NCBI GenBank assembly: GCA_013400115.1
Contig: VXBP01002272.1
Span: 1 to 64,000, forward strand
DNA length: 64,000 nt
Direction of reading: 5' to 3'
DNA from: Rhinopomastus cyanomelas
Lineage: Eukaryota; Chordata; Aves; Bucerotiformes; Rhinopomastidae
The position numbers and the translations under genes were made by a program. Positions 21,301 through 36,300 of this stretch are shown here, one piece after another. Under the pieces are notes generated by a model. It saw only the letters and a list, made by a program, of their open reading frames with translations, made no database searches and was not told the origin of the DNA. The first letter of the stretch is position 1. Each line of letters opens with the position of its first letter.

Positions 21301-24300
21301 TCTCTAGGGGTGCTTGATAAGGCAAAGAAAACCATTACCCTAGCTCACATAACTGGGTTTTCTGGGTGTAGGGTTTGGCTCCTTCTGCAGTTTGTCTCTC
21401 AGTAACATCACTAGGGCAGTCACTTCACAAAGAGAGACTGTATCCACCACTGGCAATGATGTTTGGGCTCACAGGTGTTATAAAACTGAACACTAGGAAG
21501 TTTGAGGTTAGCCTTAGGGTGGGCCTAGTGGTAGATTTTTTTTTTTATTCCATCTTTTAGCAATGGGAAAGAGCTCTAGACTTGAAGAGGAGAGATTGAG
21601 TTTGAACACGAGGAACAAATTGTTTGCTGCGAGGGTGAGGAGATGCTGGAACAGGTTGCCCAAGGAAGTAGTGGCTGCTCCGTGAAGGTGTCCTTGCCTA
21701 TGCAAGAGAGCTGGAACTGGATGATCTGTAAGGTCCCTTTCCAACCCTGTCCATTCTAGGATCCATTCTAAACACCTAACCAGAATACTCCAGTTAAATG
21801 GGAGAGTTTTGCAGCCTTGAGCTGCATAAATAAAATGCATCAGAGCTCTGGTAGCAGCCTCAATGCAGGGAAGACAACTCTGTACCTTGCAGCAGAGATT
21901 TAAGAGCAGAAGCGCAGAGTGTCGGACACATAGCCAAGAAAACAGGGTTGTGTTTGTAGTATTTGCTGATGATTTGGGAAACTTCCTTTGGAAATCAAGC
22001 ATTAAAATAATGGGAGGTTTGTTATAGCAAAGGGAGTGTTGCTTCGCAGTCCATCCCTTACTCTATTAGTAACAATTTTATACTAAGTCTTTAAAAAATT
22101 CATAGAATAGGCTCCTAAAATTTTAATCAGTATCATATCTCCAGCTAGCTTTTAGCCTAGATCTGTCATTCCCTGTGAAATACCAGACCATGATAAGCCC
22201 AGAGCTTTGGATTATGCCTTCTACAAAGTCCAACTGGAACTCTTTGGCTGGAGTAAGTTTCAGGATGCTCTCTTTGTCAATGAAGTACGTGTCAGGCAGA
22301 TTTATTTTAACAGGTATAATCCCAGAGCTGGCTGAGGGAAATGGAGCTGCTCTACGGTGAGTTAGTGTGTTCCTGGAGAGATCGTGTCTGTGACAGGAGC
22401 CGAGCTGTCCTAACGCATAACCTTTGGGGTGTTTGAGGCAATTGCAGTGGATCCTGTTACCTCAAGTCTAATAGCTTGTTTCTGTTCTTTATTTCAGGAA
22501 ACACTCCTCTACATCTTGCTGTGATGTTGGGACATAAAGGTAGGTAAACCCATCTGTTTTCTTAGTTCTTAAATTAAGGTTGGAGGGAAGGATCCTTCAA
22601 GTTTTCTGAGTGTGGTCTTGAGTTCCAGGTTCAGAGTTGAGGGTTTCACCATGGCAAAGGTGAAAGCATTTTCTACAAGCACCTACCTGCCAGAAGTCAC
22701 AGACTGGAGGGATTTTTTTGTCTGCAGGAAATGTTTGTTTTGAACCACTGTTTCAAGTGTCAGCTCATCATCAGTAATGAGAAGTGTAGAAGGGGTTGTG
22801 TGTGATTGTAAGGTGATTGGCTGTCCTGAAGGGACACTTCCTATACAGCTACAGCAGCACCAGCCCACGCTAAAAAATGTAAACACATGAGATCGAAGAT
22901 GCTTTTACTAAACAGGAAGCAGGGAAGAGTTTATCAACTTTAATTTAGTCTGTTTGAATATTTATTCCAAGTCTCCTTTAAGCCATGGCTGGTTTATGTT
23001 TCCGCTCATCCTCCCAGATGAGGGTGTTGATCCTCAGCTCCTTTCCTGCCCTGTTGGTCTGTCTCATTCATATGGAAGGTCAGTGGTGTGTCCGTGTGGG
23101 CTCTTAGCTGTGTGCAGCAGCAGAGTGATTTTCCATCCTGTTTGGATGACTGGAAGTGTCCCCTGGCTGATGAAGTTTGTTCCCATGTTTGGGACTATAT
23201 TTTAGTGACCATAAAAATACCATTCTGTTTGCCAACAGAGTAGTCAGGGCTGTGAGATTCACCAGTGAGGTATCTCTTCCTCTCCTGGTGGTGTCCTTGC
23301 TTGTGACTCACAAGGGTTCTATCTGGAATGACAGGTAGAGTTTCCTGTAATGCTTCTAGTAAGAGAATGACCCAGGAAGTTCCTCTACCTGTCATCCTCT
23401 TTGTGATGAGGCATTTCTACAGCCAGCTCGGCACTGCCCCGTTGTTTGCTAGTGAGTCAGGTTGACTTTAATGAGATGCACTGAGGAAACTGTAGTGAGA
23501 AACCAGAGAACCATTTCAAATGAGGACAGCTTATCGGAAACACGGAAACACTGAAAACCTTCTGCTTTCTTTAATTGTAAGGACCATAGGTCATTCCACC
23601 ATTTCCCCAGAGAACGGAGTGTGAGTTGAACGGTGACGCTGCTAGGAACTCAAGTGGCTCGGGTTTGGTGTTAACCTGGCTGCATCAGCACAGGCTGAAC
23701 AAGCTGGATGTCAGGATCAGTGCTGATACACGTTGTTCTTGATGCTGGTGATGAGAGGTTGATGCATTGATGGAGTACAAGGCCAGATACCCCATTGTTA
23801 ATTGTACGGTCCCTGCAGGTTGTTGTGCAGCTGGTTACACATGCATGTTGGGGTCACAGCAGGCTTGCTGGCCATCACCCCAAGATCTTGCATCACACAG
23901 GGATGTGTTGCTGCCATGGCTTCCTCTGCCTCCCCTACGCACGATGTTCTGCTGGAGTCCATGTCTCCACGTGCATTCTAGCAAACCACTTCACCAGGAC
24001 CTTGGGGAGAAGAGGGCTGTGAGAGAGGGGAGAGACCATGCACAACTCCCAACAAGGGTATCTTGGGGGGGGGTGATTTTGTGCCTTAGGTGCAGAGAGC
24101 TGATGTAACATCTTAGAAATACCTGCTGTGCAGTTATGTGTGTCTGCACACACGAAACCCGGCTGGACCAAGAGCAGGATGCCAGCAGCGGCAGGGGTTA
24201 TGTAACTGGTGATTGATCAGCAATTATGTCTCTAGTGCTAATACTTACCAGGGAGGTGCTGTCAGTCCTTACATAAATGGGTTTTCTTTGAGTTACAATC

Positions 24301-27300
24301 CAATGTACTGTTTATTTGGAATATTAGCTGCACTTTGGCTTTGTTGTTACCTTTTATTACGAACAGCACTGCTCCATCCTCCATGTGCACTCTCCATAAT
24401 GATTGTGTGTTGTTTCAGAATGTGCCCACCTGCTTTTAGCCCACAATGCTCCGGTGAAGGTGAAAAATGCTCAGGGATGGAGCCCTCTCGCAGAAGCCAT
24501 CAGCTACGGAGACAGACAAATGAGTAAGAGCCTGCTTCCCGTTAATTAGAAATTGAGGCCTCGTTCACGACACAGCAAACAAAGGTTTTCAAGCCAGGGA
24601 TCTTTTTACAGAATCAGAGTTCTTGAGGCTGGAAAAGCCCTCTGAGCTCATCCAGCCCAGGAACTGACATCACCACATCAGCAGCCAGACCAGGGCACTA
24701 AGGACCACAGCCAGGCTGTCCTTCAGCACCTCCAGGGATGGGGACTCCACCACTGCCCTGGGCAGTCCATTCCAGGCTCTGATCACCCTTTGCATGAGGA
24801 AGAAGTGCTTCCTAACATCCAGCCTAACCCTCTGCTGGCAGCTTCAGGCCCTGCCCTCTCATCCTAGCACTGGTTGTCTGGGAGAAGAGCACGAACCCCA
24901 TCTGACTACAATGTCCCTTCAGGGGGTTGGAGAGAGGAAGAAGGTCCCCCCTGAGTCTTCTCCAGGCTAAACACCCCCATCTGCCTCACCCTCTCCTCAT
25001 CAGCCTTTCCCTCCAGTTGTTTCCCCAGCCTCATTGCTCCTCTGCACCCGCTCCAGCCCCTCAATCTCTTTCTTGAATCAGGGGCCCAGCACTACCCCCA
25101 GTATTCAAGGGGAGGCCTCACCAGTGAATATAATAATCCTCTTGTTTTAGCTCTCTGGAGAGTTGAACTTCATCAGCTAAACTTTTTAATGTCTACATAG
25201 GATTTGAGAATCTCTGCACATGTCCGTTGCCTTGATAAGAAGGGCACTGCGTTGGGATATGTAATGCCAAGTTAGATTGTGCTTCAAGTGATTGTAAGAG
25301 CTATTAAACTATCCTTCTGTGTTTAAAATTGAGTTACAAGGTCAGAATGGATTTTAGCTATATGGGATCATCTCATGGGAGCTGCTGTGTGTGGGCGTAG
25401 AGGATAGATCAGTTGGGAGTGGGATATTGCTTTTACGATGCATCTCCACAGGCCAGCAGACAAATGCAGTGATTATTAATCTACTTCAGGTAGGGAATTG
25501 TAAGGGGAAAATGATTTTGTTGCTACTCACTAATGGATGTTAATAGTATTTGGTACTCCCACGTCCCATTAGGTGTGAATACATTATATCTTAATACATG
25601 AATGCTTGAGTTTGTAACACACTGAGACCGCTCGAGGCAGGGGATTATCCCCCTCTACTCTGCACTGCTGAGACCCCACCTGGAGTCCTGGATCCAATTC
25701 TGGAGTCCCCAACATCAGAAGGACACAGAGCTCCTGGAAGGTGTCCAGAGGAGAGCAACTCAAATGCTCAGAGGGCTGGAGCACTTCCTCTGTTAGGACA
25801 GGCTGAGCAGGTTGGGGTTGTTCAGCCTGGAGCAGAGGAGGCTCCCAGGTGACCCTCTATCAGCTTCCCAGTCTCTGAAAGGGGCTACAAGAAAACTGGG
25901 GGAGGGCTTTTGACATGAGTGGTGGTGAGAGGACAAGGAGAATGGGTTCCAGCCTTGAAGAAGAGAGCTTGAGGTTGGACATGAGGAACATATTCTTTGC
26001 TGTGAGTGGGGAGATGCTGGAACAGGTTGCCCAAGGCAGTTGTGGCTGCCCCATCCCTGGCAGTGTGAAAGGCCAGGTTGTCTGAGCCCTGAGAACCCTG
26101 CTGTAGTGAAGGTGTCCCTGCCTGTGCAGGGGGTTGGAACTGAATGGTCTTTGAGGTCCCTTCCAACCTTGAGTGTTCTGTGATTCTGCAGGCCAGCTCC
26201 TCAGCACTAACCAATTTTCTCAGCAGGGAGTAGGTGTAGGACAGCCTGTAGCTGTCATGTGTACAGGCTCCCTCGTGTTTGCTAACACACGAGTGAAAGA
26301 CCTCTTGGCATGACTGCACTTGATGGCATCAGTAATTACTGAGGCCTTGCTCCCTGTGGTGATCAGACCAGGCTGTGTTTGATCGCTGTAAGTGGAAGCG
26401 AATTCCTCCGACTTCTGATGTGATCATGGAACAGAGTCTCAGAATGCGTTGGTTTGGAAGGGACCTTTAAAGGTCATCCAGTCCAACCCCCGTGTATTGT
26501 GTTTGCTGGTTTTGCTCTTCAGACACTGACACTAACCCAGAGTGACCAAACATAGTGGATTTCCCTCATGGCTAATTTGTGTTCAGTTACAGCACTCCTG
26601 AGGAAGCTGAAACAGCAGTCCAGGGAAAGTGTTGAAGAAAAGCGACCTCGGTTACTAAAAGCCCTGAAAGAGGTGAGTTCAGGGCAGCTGTGCTGACAAA
26701 CCCAGTTCCTGCTGGAAAGCAGTGGCTCATGTTCTCAGGATCCAGCAAACTGTACGAGTGTTCTACTTGCTTTTACAAATCTCTTTTGCTCTTGTTTGTG
26801 GTCCTGGCTTACAGGGTTCTACCTCAGGGAGCTACCAACACTGGCTCATTTGGATCCAGGCTCCCCTTGATTTGCCTTTACCTTATGCAAGTCTGCCATG
26901 TGTTTATGGGGAGGAGAATTTTTGTATGACACCTTAAACCTATTTCCAGGAGATGTTGTGGGATGACCACACAGGAATCTGTGACTCAGTAATTTAAGCC
27001 AGAACATGTAATTGTGCGAGACTGGATGTGATCAATCAAAGCTAGCAGCGAGCATCATCAGTCTTCTTTCTAAACACATATTTACAGCTGATCTTTTACA
27101 ATCCACAGCTTAATAGCTGTGTAAATCATTATTCAAGGATCATTAGCAAAGGGTAGCTGAAGTGAGTGATGTCGTATTGGTATTGATCACACTGGAGTTA
27201 AAGCTCGGGAAATTGCTGTAAATTCAAACACCGACCTAAGAAAAAACATTTTACTTGGCAAAACACAGCTCCTTTCTGTCTTGTAGCAAATGTTACAGCT

Positions 27301-30300
27301 CTCATTTAGACTAAAAAGCTGATGAACACCTTCTTTTCATCTCAGCTAGGTGACTTCTATCTAGAGCTTCACTGGGATTTTCAAAGTTGGGGTAAGCAAC
27401 TGCATTTTCCTCTCATAGGGAGATACTGGCATCAGTCTCCAGCCAGGACGGGTGACTGTTTTGCTGAATTGTTTTGGGTTAAGTTTTGAAGCTGAATTCC
27501 AGTCTGTACTGCACTGACCCATTGCAGGGGGACATGCTGCTGTTTAATTTCAGAAATTATTAGAAGAGTCAACTATTAAATGGTCACTACTCAGTTTCAG
27601 CCTGTGCTCTGACCAGTGTTAACTTCTATTAGCAATTGAAATTTAAGTGAATAATTTTATATGGTTTTGTGTAGGATCAGCCTGCATATTAGCTGCACTA
27701 AACACTCCTCCTAGTATCCAGAGGAGGAATGAGCAGCCGAGCTGCCGTTGAACACCAAGCAGAACACCACACTTTCCTGGGTGTTTGCTTGATGGTTAAA
27801 GCTTGGAGCGTTGGATTTGTTTGTATTTTTCTGCCTGTGGGTGTTGTGGTTTAATTGCAGCTGGGACAATGTGGAAGCAAACTGTCAAATCATGGAATTA
27901 AAGTGTCAGAGAAGAGCTATGAGATGAGTTACTAGAATTTATGAATGATTGAGCTGTGGCTGGAGATGTGCTGAGTGATGTCCTGATGCTGAAAGCACTC
28001 TGCACAGTTAGAAATCAGGTTTGCAACTGCAGAGTAGAAATAATCCTGATGCCAGTTGTGTTGGGATGATGCTGGACAGTGGCTCTGCTGGATTTCTGTC
28101 AGAACACTTTGGGATCTGGACTGATGTGTAGATTGTCTTGAGCTGCTTTGCAGAGTAATTTCAGTGCCCTGACTGTGTTCTCTCTCCCTTTAGTGCCTTT
28201 ACTTTCCCGAATCCTGCCTTCTGATGCTTGTAAAATACACAAACAAGGTATAAATATCAGGTCAGTACCCGCTGCGCAGCACGTGCTCTCAAAGCCAGCA
28301 ATACCTGCCTGCTGGTGAAACCATCACATTCCCCTGGCACCTGCAGGACATAGCCCGAGACACATGCAGAGATTCATTCTCTGTCCTGTAGAGGCAAGGA
28401 GCAGGTTGATCTGCAGACATGGTTTTCTCTCTATTGACCTGAATTTGAGCTCCTGATCATTTAAAATATAAAGCAGAAGCAGTTAACAATGTGCCCTTGT
28501 GGCCAAGAAGGCCAGTTGGCATCCTGGGGTGGATCAGAACTGGAGTGGTTAGTAGACGGAGAGAGGTTCTCCTGCCCCTCTACTCTACATTGGTGAAACC
28601 ACATCTGGATTCCTGTGTCCAGTGCTGGATCCCTCAGTTCCAGAAGGACCCAGAGCTGCTGGAGAGAGTCCAGCACAGAGCTACAGAGATGATGGAGTGG
28701 AGCATCTCCCTGCTGAAGAAAGGCTGAAGGAGCTGGGTCTCTTCAGTTTGGAAAAAAGGAGGCTGAGGGGTGACCCCGTGAATGTTGATAAATATGGAAA
28801 GGGTGAGTGTCAGGAGGATGGAGCCAGGCTCTGCTCAGGGGCACCCAGTGATAGGACAAGGGGCAATGGGTGTGAGCTGGAACAGAGGAGGTTCCCCATC
28901 AGTGTGAGAAGGAACTTCTTCCCAGTGAGCGTGACAGCCCTGGAAGGGGTTGACCAGGGGAGTTGTGGAGTCTCCTTCTCTGGAGACATTTAAAATGCCC
29001 CTGGCCATGTTCCTGTGTGAGTGGATCTAGGGGATCCTGCTGTGGCAGGGGGATTGGACTGTATGATCTTTCAAGGTCCCTTCCAATCCCTAATGTTATT
29101 CAGTGTAAGGCTTCAGCTACCAGACAGGACAGTGATTAAGTGAAAAACAGGAACCTGATGGTTTGTAACAGAATTTAAGATGAAAGAGCTTTTGGGATTT
29201 AGTGCAGAAATGCTGCTGCTCCAGCCTATACAGTGAAAAAGTGCCAGAGTTTCTCTTTTTAAAGTTCTTGATGGGACAGATTTCTCAATTCAGTAGTGTT
29301 CCAAGTGTCATCCCAAGCTCTACTCCTCAACTGATTTAGTTGGAGCTTTGGATTCAAATCTTCTTTCTTTAGGTTCCAAAGTTCAAAACAAACAAAAAGT
29401 CAATAATTTAATTCAGAAAATTTAGTCTGTAGCAGCTCTTGTTCTGTCAAAGCCACTGTTATAGGGGTGTGAACAGACTGTTTAGGTGAAACTGGAGTCT
29501 GAGACCATCACTTTTCCTTCTCATTTCTTTGTGCTCTGCTTGAATAGGACTGGGCATCACCAGAGTGGCACTGAGTGGGAATAGCTGCAGATTGTCTTGA
29601 AACCAGAAGCCAGCATGTAATGAGTTTTAAGCTATCACCCCTCAGAGCTGAAGTGGTCCTTAAATTTCAGCTCTTTAACCATCTCTGTTAAAGAAATGAA
29701 TACTGCAGCTGTAATAGGTAGGAATTGCTAACGAGATCTTTGTCCTTGGCTCCATCCTTTTGTTATTGAGGTCAGCAGCAGCACTTCCTCTGTGTTGGTG
29801 AGGGCAAAAAAAAAAATAGAAACAGGAGCCAAATGAAAAAACATTCATCTGTTTCTTTAGTCTTCTTCCTGATTTGGGTCATGTCCTAGCATTGTAGCTC
29901 AGATCCATGGCTGCTGCTTGTAGGGTACAGTGCTGATTGCATTGAGTATTGCATTTAGAACAAGAGGGAATGGGTTCAAGTTGCAACAGGGTAGGTTTAG
30001 ACTAAATATTAGGAAGAATATTTTCACACAAAGGGTGGTAAAACACTGGAATGGGCTTCCCAGGGAGGTGGTTGACACTGTGGATGTGTTTAAGGATCCT
30101 TTGGATGAGGTGTTGAGGGATGTGGTTTGGAGGTGAACCTGTAAGGTAAGGTAGATGGTTGGACTCGATGATCCCAGGGGTCTTTTTCAATCAGAGTGAT
30201 TCTGTGTGATTTCTCTGTGTGTACGCTGCCATCTCCCTGTGCTGGCAGCTTTGAGATGAGGCTTTCTGAGGAAAACTTGTACCTTTTGCTAAGAGATCAT

Positions 30301-33300
30301 GAAATCATCCTGGCTGGAAAAGACCTCCACAAGCGTCCCGTCCAGCCCTCAGCCCAGCAGCTCCCTACACCACGGCCTCCAGTGCTCTAGCTACTCCGTT
30401 TTAAACACCTCCAGGGAAGGGGACTGCACTGCCTCCCTGGGCAGGCTGTTCCCGTGACCAACCACTTTGTCAGCAAAGTTGTTCTGCCTAAGATCCAATC
30501 TAAACCTCTCCTGATGCAACTTGAGGCTGTTTTGCCTCGTTCTGTCATTAGGAATGTGGAGAAGAGACCAGTATCAGCCTCGCTACAACCTCCTTTGATG
30601 TAGCTGGAGAGAGCAAGAAGGTCTCCTCTCAGCCTCCTCTTCTCTAGACTAAATAACCCCAGTTCCCTCAGCCACTCCACGGGGCCTGTTCTCCAGCCCT
30701 CTCCCCAGCCTCGTTGCCCTTCTGTGGCCCTGCTCCAGCCCCCCTCAATGTCCTTCTGATCCTGTGGCACCCAAAACTGAACAGAGTACTCAAGGTGTGG
30801 TCTCACCAGTGCAGAGCACAGGGCACCATCACCTCCCTCCTCCTGCTGGTTACCCTGTTCCTGATCCAGGCCAGGATGCCTGTGGCCTTCTTGGCCATAC
30901 TGCTGGCTTCTGTTCAGCCAGCTGTCACCCAGCACCCCCAGGTTCTCTCCCCTGAGACAGCTCTCCAGCCCCTTTTCCTCCAGTCTGGAGCTGCTGGAGG
31001 TTGTTGTGACTGAAGTGCAGGACCTAGTACTGGGCTGTGTGAAACCTCATCCCACTGGCCTCAGCCCATGGCTTCAGCCTGTGGAAACCCCTCTGCAGCA
31101 CCTCCCTACCCCCAAGCAGGTTGACACATTGATAAGTAGATTAGTGTAAAAATAAGTCTGGAGGGCATTTATAACTTAAATATTCCATGAAAACTTGAGC
31201 CTTTAGCACTAGGTTGTTACTAAAAATCTGCTTGCAAAGGGAGTGAATGTCTTGATGTGTGTGATGCTGATGAGTAACTCAAGGACCGCTGTGTTTTCAC
31301 AGGCTGGACACAACTCTCATAGACTTTACTGACATGAAGTGCCAACGAGGGGATCTGAGCTTCATTTTTAACGGTGATGCTGCACCCTCTGAATCTTTTG
31401 TAGTTTTAGACAATGAACAAAAAGTTTACCAGCGAATCCATCATGAGGTAAAGACCTGCGAGTTTGTCGAAGGGGAGAGATGTGAAGCTAGAATGTGAAT
31501 CTTGTGGAGAAACCCTTCCTCATTCTGACTAGGCAAAGAGATGTTTAGTTGTGGTGTGTGAGCTACATCCAGTCTTTCTGGTGGGCTTGATGTAGGTGTC
31601 CCTGGGTGGGTTTGGAAGCTTTGCATCTTTGAGTCACCCTCTGCAAGGGTGTGGCACAGGGTGTGGCTCAAGGGACCCCTCATTTAGTCATGTTTTTAAT
31701 TAACAGCTTTATCCCCCAGTCCCTTAAGAACATGGATCTTTGCCTCTGGAAAGGGTGTGGCTGGATAAATCACACTGGGTGGCTTCAAATCACACTTGGA
31801 GGCTTCACTTGCGTTAAGATTAGACTGTTTGGTCACCACGTGGCCAGAACTTCTATAAAACACTTTGAAAATCAAGGCAACGTTCTGGGAAAAGCTCCAG
31901 AGGAAGCTTATTGCTATTTAAAGGAGTTGTTAATGACAAGGTGTTGATAGTGAGTTACAGTCTGTGTTCTGGGTGGGGGGTTTCTTGTAGGAATCTGAGG
32001 TGGAGACAGAAGAGGAGGTTGACATTTTGATGAGCAGCGATATTTACTCAGCAACGTTATCAACCAAATCGATCACCTTCACACGTGCCCAGACCGGGTG
32101 GCTTTTCCGAGAGGACAAAACAGTAAGCTCAGAGAAAAGGCTGGAGGCCAGATGGTTCAGACACCCTATTGGTTGGGAGAAAGTGAGGAGGGAAAGAATA
32201 AGGTGCTCCAGATGGAGGGAAAATGGTTCTTCCTGTCTCTGCAATCCTCTGTCAGGGGGATGGAGGAAGATGAGGTGGTTGTGGGAGGTTTCCTTTGGGT
32301 ATTCCTGTCTGGTTTGTCAGTCTGACTGAGGTACAAGTTCTCACCTCTGGAAAAAAATTGAAACAGCCACAACTTCTTAGTTAGGAAATTGCTGTTGTGT
32401 GACTGGCTCTGAGGGACTGTCTTCTCCTCTGGACCTGCTCAGGTAGTGCTGTTCATCGTGAGTTTCTTCTGAGCACCAGATCACACGTGTGATCAACACA
32501 CACCCCTTTAACACAGTGGGTTTCCTGGAGAAGTAGGAGAAGCCACATCCCTGGCACCATCCCAGATGAGGTTGGACCTTGGGACTCTGAGCAACCTGCT
32601 GTGGTTGGGGATGGCCCTGCTCACTGCAGGGTGAGAGACTGGAGGAGATTGGAAGGTCCTTTCAACCCAACCTAGTCCATAATTCCTGCTGTTCAGGGGG
32701 TTATAGTCAGAGATTTCCCTTGGCCACTCTTAAATTCTCAAATTGGTTCCCAGTGATAAGAAGTAAGTGCTTCTGATGGAGCCCTCTGTGTGCCTTGCTG
32801 GGATTGCCTGCTGGTGGGGTTGGTGTGCAGATGACAGTGTTTCAGTGCTGAGGTTGCCCTGAAATGCAAGAATTTGCACAGACAAGGATGTCAGTGTGTT
32901 TATCCTTCAGCGAATCATTGATGTCAGATTCCTTTCATGCAGGAAAGAGTAGGGAACTTTTTGGCAGATTTCTACTTGGTGAATGGACTTGTATTAGAGT
33001 CGAGGAAAAGAAGAGAGCACCTCAGCGAGGAGGACATTCTCCGAAATAAAGCCATCATGGAGAGCCTCAGCAAAGGGGGCAACCTCATGGAGCAAAATTT
33101 TGAGGTACGCTGGGGTCATTTGCTGCCCATCTCTGCTTCAAGGGACTTCTTACAGCTGCCAGTCATCAAAATCTAGAGATGATATTTTTATTATCATTTA
33201 ATTGTCTTAACTTTCAACTAATAAATACAACCTCAGAGTATAATTGTGGTGACATGTTAATGAATTACCCTGATTAGAGGGAGTCCTGTGATTAGACTGA

Positions 33301-36300
33301 ACGTTTCAGTCTTAATTTGTCTCAGTAGAAGATGATGGGTTTGGCTCTGGCAGATCACTTGAACTCCTTTTAGCCCAAGCAATTTGTTTGTTCAGATGCC
33401 AGTTCCATTAGCTTCAGTAGGAAGGACTGCAGCCTGTTATTATCACCACGAAATCATGAGCTATTCAGAAGGAGCCAGACATCATCTGGGAACACGCCTA
33501 CAGCCTTTGAAAAGCTGGTAATATGTGTGGGGCTCTGCAGTTCACTGGTGTCTTAAACAGCCAGCTCCTGTGTAGACTACAGTTGTGAGGGCAGGAGCAG
33601 GAGATGGCAGAACCCCATGGGAGGTACCAGCTCCATGCTGCGCAGTCTGTATTGTTGCTCTCCGTAGAACTGAGGCACAGTGGTGTCTTTTGAATGGCAA
33701 ACACTCTGAGGGATTTGAGGAGGGATAAAGAACTAAGACATCTCTTTCTGCACAGCCTGTCAGGCGGCAGTCGCTGACTCCACCGTCACCCAACACCATC
33801 ACATGGGAAGAGTACATCTCTGCGGAGAACGGAAAGTAAGTGCCTCTGCTTGTGTAGCTTCAGATACCTTTGGGTTATTGCTGTGGAGGGGTTGGTGTGT
33901 TGGTTGGGTTTTTTTAATGTGTGTCTCTCTGCTACAGACTCACACAGTTATTGAGTCTGGAGAAGCCCTCAGGTCATCCAGCCCAGCCCAGCACTTAACA
34001 TCACCACATCAGCCAGACCAGGGCACAAAGGACCACAGCCAGGCTGTCATAGAATCATTAGGGATTGGAAGGGACCTCAAAAGATCATCTGGTCCAATCC
34101 CCCCACCACAGCAGAATCACCTAGACCAAGTTGCACAAGAACATGTCCAGGCGGGTCTTAAACGTCTCCAGTGAAGGAGACCCCACAACCACCCTGGGCA
34201 GCCTGTTCCAGTGCTCTGTCACCCTCACTGGGAAGAAGTTCCTTCTCAGGTTGATGTGGAACCTTCTATGTTCCAACTTACAACCACTGCCCCTCGTCCT
34301 ATCACTAGATGACATTGAGAATAGCCCAGCTCCATCCTCCTGACACCCACCCTTCATGTATTTATAGACATGAATGAGGTCACCCCTCAGTCTCCTCTTT
34401 CCAAGCTCAAGAGACCCAGCTCCCTCAGCCTCTCCTCATAAGGGAGGTGCTCCACCTCCTTCATCATCCTCGTTGCCCTATGCTGGACTCTCTCCAGCAG
34501 CTCCACATCCCTCTTGAACTGAGGAGGCCAGAAGTGGACACAACACTCCAGATGTGGTCTCACCAGGGCAGAGTAGAGGCGGAATCATAGAATCATTACG
34601 GATTGGAAGGGACCTCGAAAGATCATCTAGNACCATCCACCTCACTGCCCGAAAATCTAGACCACACTGCTTCAGTTTGGCTGTGAGGATGCTGTGAGAG
34701 ACCGTGTCAAATGCCTTAACACCTTCAACACCTCCACGGATGTGGACTCCACCACTGCCCTGGGCAGTCCAGTCCAGGCTCTGATCACCATTTCCCTGAG
34801 GAAGAGCTTCCTAACATCCAACTTAACCCTCTGCTGGCAGCTTCAGGCTCTGCCCTCTCCCATTCTGGTGCAGGTTGCCTGGGAGAAGAGCCTGACCCCC
34901 ACCTGACTACAACCTCCCTTCAGGGAGCTGGAGAGAGAAGGTTGCCCCAGACTTTCCTTTACTCCAGGCTAGACCCCCCCAGCTCACTCAGCCTTTCCTC
35001 ATCCACCTTTCCCTCCAGTCCCTTCCCCAGCCTCTTGGCTCTACCCATGCTTGGAAGTACAAGTGTTCTGAAAATACATCTAGGGTAGCTTTCTCCAAGG
35101 AAGATTTTTCCTGACAAGTCCATTAACCTTGTGGCAGCCATCAGTAGTCCAGCTCACTACGTTTCAGTCAAAAACTAGTGATTTCATAGAGTACAAAGTT
35201 CACACTCGTGGGCTGCCAGGACAGACAGATCTTCCAGTACTGGCCAGATCTTTGTGAGACTCTCCTCTGGGTGTGGAAGTAGGTAGCAAAAGCTGTAATT
35301 TAAATGACTTTCCAGTAGTTTTGTTGGTACAAGGTGCAGGCAGCTAAATTCATTTTCTCAGGAGACTTTGCTTTGTTTAATAGTCTGATTAACCAACAGG
35401 GGTTTAATGGGCAGGAAGTAACTTCCCAACCTGTTCTTGTCTCCTAGTTTAGCAGAAATCTAAATTCAGGTGAGTACTGATTCATCTGTCCTCTGCACAG
35501 CTTTCAAAGGAAAAGTATTTCCTTTATTGGCTGGGGTTCTTCACTGCCTTCTGCAAACCCAACTCGTTCTTCCTTCTTTCAAAGGCAAGGTTCCACAAAC
35601 CTGACCTTGCATTTCCCCTGCTCCCTTCACAGAGCTCCTCACCTGGGCAGAGAGCTGGTCTGCAAAGAGAGCAAGAAGACCTTCAAAGCTACGATAGCCA
35701 TGAGCCAGGAGTTCCCCTTAGGGATTGAATCGTAAGTCCGTGGCCATGAGTGGTGCTTGTATGTCAGGAAGCAGAGTGTTTGTGAGCTGCATGGCTGCTC
35801 TTGCCTTCAGCTGTGGGCACCTGGCGGTCCAGCTCGTGAATCTACTCTGATGTGTCCACTCCTTTGTTATCACTTCGGTTCATTTTTCAGCCTTTTCTAG
35901 GGAAGAAGCTGTGAAATAAGAGTTTATGATGGAATCTGTGTTTCCTTTTCAGATTGTTGAATGTTTTAGAAGTAATTGCACCCTTCAAGCACTTTAACAA
36001 ACTTAGAGAATTTGTTCAAATGAAGCTCCCGCCAGGCTTCCCTGTAAAACTAGGTGAGAGAACCACAGCAACCCTCGGGGCTTCATTTTCAGTGGGGTAT
36101 TGAAGCTGGACAGCTCTGAGCAGACACTGTCCTGCTTCCTCAGTCACACTTGCGTGGCCCTGAGCACTGAGTTTCTGCCAAGCTCATGAGTGAGGCAGTT
36201 GTCCTAAGGATAACTGCAGAGTTCACCTGAATGAACCATAGAATCCCAGACTGGGTCGGGTTAGAAGGGAGCTCAGAGCTCACTCAGCCCTAACCCACTG

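Larger units (their letters stand above)
33940..35040 (-). mobile_element. Older CR1, antisense, split by later CR1 insertion
   Basis: Left part 33940-34048 ends CACAGCCAGGCTGTC; right part resumes at about 34724 with CTTCAACACCTCCACGG and runs to about 35040. In unbroken copies (e.g. 42787) these two segments are adjacent. Confidence 0.85.
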
